From: Stenotrophomonas sp. MYb238
GTDB lineage: Bacteria > Pseudomonadota > Gammaproteobacteria > Xanthomonadales > Xanthomonadaceae
Direction: 5' to 3'
NCBI RefSeq assembly: GCF_009496535.1
Contig: NZ_WIDL01000025.1
Coordinates: 12,416 to 54,984, forward strand
Length of the DNA stretch: 42,569 nucleotides
The translations under genes were made by a program, and so were the position numbers. Below are positions 38,812 to 42,569 of this stretch, piece by piece. The notes under the pieces were generated by a model. It was not told the origin of the DNA. It did not search any database and saw only the letters and a list, made by a program, of their open reading frames with translations. Each line of letters starts with the position of its first letter. Position 1 is the first letter of the stretch.

Positions 38812-38942
38812 CTCCGCTCCAGAACGATCCCGCAAGTCCCAGGCCGACCTGCCGGCATCCTGTCCATGCGCCGGGCAAGGCTGCATACATGGCGGTCGCC
38901 TTGCCGCATGACCGCGCCACTTCCAGACGCTAAACTCCCGGC

Positions 38943-39965
38943 GTGAATACTCCTACCCATACCGCACAGGAACTGGCCGAGCGCTTCGGCCTGCAGGTCC
39001 ATGGCGACCCGTCCGTGGCCATCCACGGCGTGGCCACGCTGGCCCATGCCGGCCCGGGCCAGCTGACCTTCCTGGCCAATCCGCGCTACCGCGCGCAGCT
39101 GGCCGACAGCAGGGCGGCCGTGGTCGTGCTGCGTGCCGACGACGCCGAGGCCGCGCCGGGCACCGCCCTGATCGCCAAGGACCCGTACACCACCTTCGCC
39201 AAGATCGGCGCGCTGTTCGAGACGGTGCCGCTGCGCGAGGCCGGCATCCATCCCAGCGCGGTGATCGACCCGTCCGCGCAGGTGGCCGCCAGCGCCCACG
39301 TCGGGCCGTTCGTCAGCATCGGCGCGCGCAGCGTGGTCGGGGAGAACTGCATCGTCGGCGCCGGCAGCATCATCGGCGAGGACTGCGTGCTGGACGCCGG
39401 CTGCGAACTGATCGCCCGCGTCACCCTGGTCACCCGGGTCCGCCTGGGCAAGCGCGTGCGCGTCCATCCCGGCGCCGTGCTGGGTGCCGACGGCTTCGGC
39501 CTGGCGATGGACGCCGGCCACTGGATCAAGGTGCCGCAGCTGGGCGGGGTGCGCATTGGCGACGACTGCGAGATCGGCGCCAACACCTGCGTGGACCGCG
39601 GCGCGCTGGAAGACACCGTGCTGGAAGAAGACGTGCGCCTGGACAACCTGGTGCAGATCGCCCACAACTGCCACATCGGCGCGCACAGCGCGATCGCCGG
39701 CTGCACCGGCATCGCCGGCAGCGCCAGGATCGGCCGCTACTGCCTGCTCGGCGGCGCGGTCGGCGTGGTCGGGCACCTGGAAATCTGCGACCACGTCGTC
39801 GTCACCGGCAAGTCGGTCGTGCGCAACTCCATCACCGAACCGGGCGAGTACTCGTCCGGCACCCCATTGACCGACAACCGCACGTGGCGCAAGAACGCCG
39901 CGCGCTTCAAGCAGCTGGACAGCCTGGCACGCCGGGTCCTGGCTGTGAGCAAGGAGAAGGAATGA
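38943..39965 (+). CDS. lpxD: UDP-3-O-(3-hydroxyacyl)glucosamine N-acyltransferase
   Basis: Third step of lipid A synthesis. 340 residues, the length of E. coli LpxD. N-terminal uridine-binding domain (LTFLANPRYRAQL), left-handed beta-helix hexapeptide repeats, catalytic His in QIAHNCHIGAHSAI, and GGAVGVVGHLEICDHV. Start is GTG 38943 with no strong ribosome binding site; TAAACT just before it could be a -10 box of a weak promoter. Stop overlaps the fabZ ATG (ATGA). Confidence 0.96.
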   Translation: MNTPTHTAQELAERFGLQVHGDPSVAIHGVATLAHAGPGQLTFLANPRYRAQLADSRAAVVVLRADDAEAAPGTALIAKDPYTTFAKIGALFETVPLREAGIHPSAVIDPSAQVAASAHVGPFVSIGARSVVGENCIVGAGSIIGEDCVLDAGCELIARVTLVTRVRLGKRVRVHPGAVLGADGFGLAMDAGHWIKVPQLGGVRIGDDCEIGANTCVDRGALEDTVLEEDVRLDNLVQIAHNCHIGAHSAIAGCTGIAGSARIGRYCLLGGAVGVVGHLEICDHVVVTGKSVVRNSITEPGEYSSGTPLTDNRTWRKNAARFKQLDSLARRVLAVSKEKE

Positions 39966-40420
39966 ACTCACCGCTGCCGTTGCCCATCGACGTCAACACG
40001 ATCCGCACGCTGATCCCGCACCGCTACCCGTTCCTGCTGGTGGACAAGGTGGTCGCGCTGGACACCGAGGCCAGGACGATCGTCGCGCACAAGAACGTCT
40101 CCATCAACGAGCCGTTCTTCCAGGGGCATTTCCCGGGCCAGCCGATCATGCCGGGCGTGCTGATCATCGAGGCGCTGGCGCAGGCCGGCGGCGTGCTGAC
40201 CCAGCTCAGCCTCGGCCGCGACGCGCAGTCCAAGCTGTTCTACCTGGTCAAGGTCGACAACGTGCGCTTCATGAAGCAGGTGGTGCCGGGCGACGTGCTG
40301 GAACTGCACGTGCAGGTCAAGCGCGTGATCCGCAACATGGCCGTCTACTACGGCGAGGCCAAGGTGGACGGCGAAGTCGTGGCGCATGCCGAGGTGCTGT
40401 GCGCCGGCACCCGCGAATGA
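39962..40420 (+). CDS. fabZ: 3-hydroxyacyl-ACP dehydratase FabZ
   Basis: Dehydrates 3-hydroxyacyl-ACP in fatty acid elongation, competing with LpxA and LpxD for 3-hydroxyacyl-ACP. 152 residues. Catalytic His56 ([14 protein letters not shown]) and Glu70 (LIIEALAQ). Starts at [13 protein letters not shown] as expected. The ATG overlaps lpxD, and lpxA follows after 19 bp. Confidence 0.97.
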   Translation: MNSPLPLPIDVNTIRTLIPHRYPFLLVDKVVALDTEARTIVAHKNVSINEPFFQGHFPGQPIMPGVLIIEALAQAGGVLTQLSLGRDAQSKLFYLVKVDNVRFMKQVVPGDVLELHVQVKRVIRNMAVYYGEAKVDGEVVAHAEVLCAGTRE

Positions 40421-40439
40421 CCCCGACCGGAGCCCGCGC

Positions 40440-41231
40440 ATGAGCGACAGCGCCCCCCTGATCCATCCCACGGCGGTCGTCGACCCGTCGGCCAGGCTGG
40501 CCGGCGACGTGCGCGTCGGCGCCTTCAGCCTGATCGGCGCCGACGTCGAGATCGGCGCGGGCACCGTCGTCGGCCCCCATTGCAGCCTCCAGGGGCCGAC
40601 CCGGATCGGCCGCGACAACCGCTTCATCGGCCATGCCGCCATCGGCGGCGAACCGCAGGACAAGAAGTACGCCGGCGAGCGCACCGAACTGGTGATCGGC
40701 GACCGCAACGTGGTCCGCGAGTTCGTCACCATCAACCGCGGCACCGGCGGCGGCGGCGGCGTCACCACCGTCGGCGACGACAACTGGATGCTGGCCTACA
40801 CGCACGTCGCGCACGACTGCCATGTCGGCAACCACTGCGTGTTCTCCAACAACACCACGCTGGCCGGCCACGTCAGCATCGGCAACTGGGTGATCATCAG
40901 CGGCTTCGCCGGCGCCCACCAGTTCTGCCGCATCGGCGACCACGCCTTCCTCGGCATGGGGGCGCTGGTCACCGGCGACATCCCGCCGTTCACCATGGTC
41001 GGCATCGACGGCCACGGCCGCCCGCGCGGCATCAACAGCGAAGGCCTCAAGCGCCGCGGTTTCGACGCCGGGCGCATCGGCGCGATCAAGCGCGCCTACC
41101 GCACCCTGTACGTGGCCGGCGTGCCACTGGCCGAGGCCAAGCAGCTGTTGGCCGAGCAGGCGCGCGAGAGCGAGGACGTGCGCCAGATGCTGGAGTTCAT
41201 CGAACACGCGGACCGCCCGCTGCAGCGATGA
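40440..41231 (+). CDS. lpxA: UDP-N-acetylglucosamine O-acyltransferase LpxA
   Basis: First step of lipid A synthesis, 263 residues (E. coli 262). Beta-helix repeats; catalytic His125 in HVAHDCHVG with His122; [16 protein letters not shown]. The residue at the hydrocarbon-ruler position, Gly173 in E. coli (C14-specific), is Met173 here (HAFLGMGAL), as in the C10-type enzymes, predicting short 3-hydroxyacyl donors. GGAG lies upstream of the ATG. Stop overlaps the lpxB ATG. Confidence 0.97.
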   Translation: MSDSAPLIHPTAVVDPSARLAGDVRVGAFSLIGADVEIGAGTVVGPHCSLQGPTRIGRDNRFIGHAAIGGEPQDKKYAGERTELVIGDRNVVREFVTINRGTGGGGGVTTVGDDNWMLAYTHVAHDCHVGNHCVFSNNTTLAGHVSIGNWVIISGFAGAHQFCRIGDHAFLGMGALVTGDIPPFTMVGIDGHGRPRGINSEGLKRRGFDAGRIGAIKRAYRTLYVAGVPLAEAKQLLAEQARESEDVRQMLEFIEHADRPLQR

Positions 41232-42523
41232 ATGCCCGCAGCGACAACGGAAACGTAAACGCGGGAACGGGGAATGACGGCGCGCGAACGGCCGCCCCCA
41301 CACATCCCGCATCCCGCTTCCCGCTTCCCCGCTCCCCCCGCATCGCGCTGGTCGCCGGCGAAACCTCCGGCGACCTCCTCGGCGCCGGGCTGATCGCCGA
41401 ACTGCGCCGGCATTTCCCCGACGCCGAGTTCGCCGGGATCGGCGGCGACGCCATGCGCGACGCCGGCTGCCAGACCTGGTTCGATGCCAGCGAACTGGCG
41501 CTGATGGGCCTGGCCGAGATCCTGCGCCACCTGCCGCGCCTGCTGAAACTGCGGCGCGCGTTCCGCCAGCGCGTGCTGGACTGGCGGCCGGACGTGTTCA
41601 TCGGCATCGACGCGCCCGACTTCAACCTCGGCGTGGAGCGCTGGCTGAAGCAGCGCGGCATCCGCACCGTGCATTACGTCAGCCCCTCGGTCTGGGCCTG
41701 GCGCGAGAAGCGCGCCGAGAAGATCGGCGCCAGCGCCGACCTGGTGCTGTGCCTGTTCCCGATGGAACCGCCGATCTACGCGCGCCACGGCGTGGATGCG
41801 CGCTTCGTCGGCCACCCCATGGCCGATGCGATCGCGCTGGACAGCGACCGCGCCGACGCCCGCACCGACCTTGCCCTGCCGGCCACCGCGCCGGTGCTGG
41901 CGGTGCTGCCGGGCAGCCGCCTGGGCGAGATCGGCCGGCTGGGTCCGGCCTTCTTCGAGGCCGCCTGGCAGGTGGCCGAGCGCATGCCCGACCTGCATAT
42001 CGTGGTACCGGCGGCCAATGCCAGCTGCCGCCAGCTGATCGACCGCCAGATCGCCGCCTCGGCCCTGCCCGCCGCGCGCCTGCACGTGCTCGACGGCCAG
42101 GCCCGCGCGGCGGTGACCGCCGCCGACGTGGTGCTGCTCGCTTCCGGCACGGCCACGCTGGAAACCATGCTGGTCAAGCGGCCGATGGTGGTCGGCTACC
42201 GCGTGTCCGAACTGACCTACCGCATCGCCAAGGCCTTGAAGCTGGTCAAGGTCGACCGCTACGCCCTGCCCAACGTGCTGGCCGGCCGCGACCTCGCGCC
42301 GGAGCTGATCCAGCACGACTGCACGCCCGATCGCCTGGCCGCGGCGGTGCTGCAGTGGTTCGCGCAGCCCGACGGCGTGCCCGGGCTGCAGGACGACTAC
42401 CGGCGCCTGCATCTGCAGCTGCGCCAGGACGCCTCGGCCCGCGCCGCCGACGCGGTGGCAGGGCTCCTGGAAAGCCGGGAACAGGGAAACGGAAACCGGG
42501 ACCGAACGGAAGCCGGCACATGA
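41228..42523 (+). CDS. lpxB: lipid A disaccharide synthase
   Basis: GT19 glycosyltransferase (431 residues) joining UDP-diacylglucosamine and lipid X. Core motifs: [81 protein letters not shown], and LPNVLAGR. The core starts only at about residue 39; an N-terminal extension rich in Asn, Gly, Pro and Ser and a C-terminal tail ([16 protein letters not shown]) are encoded by purine- or pyrimidine-biased GGGAAC/CCCGC-type degenerate repeats. M1 is the only ATG available and overlaps the lpxA stop (ATGA). Confidence 0.95.
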   Translation: MNARSDNGNVNAGTGNDGARTAAPTHPASRFPLPRSPRIALVAGETSGDLLGAGLIAELRRHFPDAEFAGIGGDAMRDAGCQTWFDASELALMGLAEILRHLPRLLKLRRAFRQRVLDWRPDVFIGIDAPDFNLGVERWLKQRGIRTVHYVSPSVWAWREKRAEKIGASADLVLCLFPMEPPIYARHGVDARFVGHPMADAIALDSDRADARTDLALPATAPVLAVLPGSRLGEIGRLGPAFFEAAWQVAERMPDLHIVVPAANASCRQLIDRQIAASALPAARLHVLDGQARAAVTAADVVLLASGTATLETMLVKRPMVVGYRVSELTYRIAKALKLVKVDRYALPNVLAGRDLAPELIQHDCTPDRLAAAVLQWFAQPDGVPGLQDDYRRLHLQLRQDASARAADAVAGLLESREQGNGNRDRTEAGT

Positions 42524-42569
42524 CCTTTCCCCGCCCTGCCCGGAAGGCCGCAGCGGAACAGCCTTCGTT
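42520..42569 (+). CDS. rnhB: 5' end of the next gene, probably ribonuclease HII
   Basis: An ATG at 42520 overlaps the lpxB stop (ATGA) and opens a frame ([16 protein letters not shown]) to the window end. In Xylella and related genomes rnhB follows lpxB. Only 16 residues are visible, none diagnostic, so the name rests on gene order alone. Confidence 0.45.
   Translation, partial: MTFPRPARKAAAEQPS

Overview
The window comes from a GC-rich gammaproteobacterium of the family Xanthomonadaceae, close to Stenotrophomonas, Pseudoxanthomonas or Luteimonas. The main evidence is gene order: rpsB-tsf, pyrH-frr-uppS-cdsA-dxr-rseP-bamA-lpxD-fabZ-lpxA-lpxB in one run, bamA directly followed by lpxD with no skp, map-glnD-dapD divergent from rpsB, an emrR-emrC-emrA-emrB efflux operon as described in Stenotrophomonas maltophilia, and GTAG-type REP sequences. 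All coordinates and motif positions were read by hand; no search or folding program was run.

Left part (1-13.3 kb). The 3' end of a tRNA-Leu and its terminator are followed by a minus-strand drug-efflux operon (MarR regulator, outer-membrane lipoprotein channel, HlyD adaptor, 14-TM MFS pump) with a dyad operator in an AT-rich promoter. Divergent from it is an AraC-type regulator, then parC. The 3' end of parC is the first unit of a 94-bp tandem array (four copies). Next come a small zinc-ribbon protein with a thiopurine S-methyltransferase, a bacterioferritin lacking the usual haem methionine, a penicillin-acylase-family Ntn hydrolase and a secreted RidA-like protein.

Middle part (13.4-26.4 kb, almost all minus strand). 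Reading with transcription: map-glnD-dapD (each gene overlapping or touching the next), a CocE/S15-type hydrolase, yffB, a REP pair, dapE, a periplasmic-propeller diguanylate cyclase, and asnB. Between the cyclase and asnB lies the most interesting element of the window: a 31-codon leader peptide with ten Asn codons, followed by a strong intrinsic terminator. A 14-nt segment at the end of the leader can pair with the terminator's 5' arm. This is the full layout of a ribosome-mediated transcription attenuator that senses asparaginyl-tRNA, controlling asparagine synthetase.

Right part (26.5-42.6 kb, all plus strand). rpsB with a consensus promoter and a long leader, tsf with a terminator, an HDOD-GGDEF signalling protein, then pyrH, frr, uppS, cdsA, dxr, rseP, bamA, lpxD, fabZ, lpxA, lpxB and the first codons of what is probably rnhB. 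These genes link translation (S2, EF-Ts, RRF), isoprenoid and phospholipid precursors (Dxr, UppS, CdsA), outer-membrane protein assembly (RseP, BamA) and lipid A synthesis (LpxD, FabZ, LpxA, LpxB). Many are joined by ATGA overlaps. LpxA carries Met at the acyl-chain ruler position, predicting short 3-hydroxy acyl chains, which fits the fatty acids of this family.
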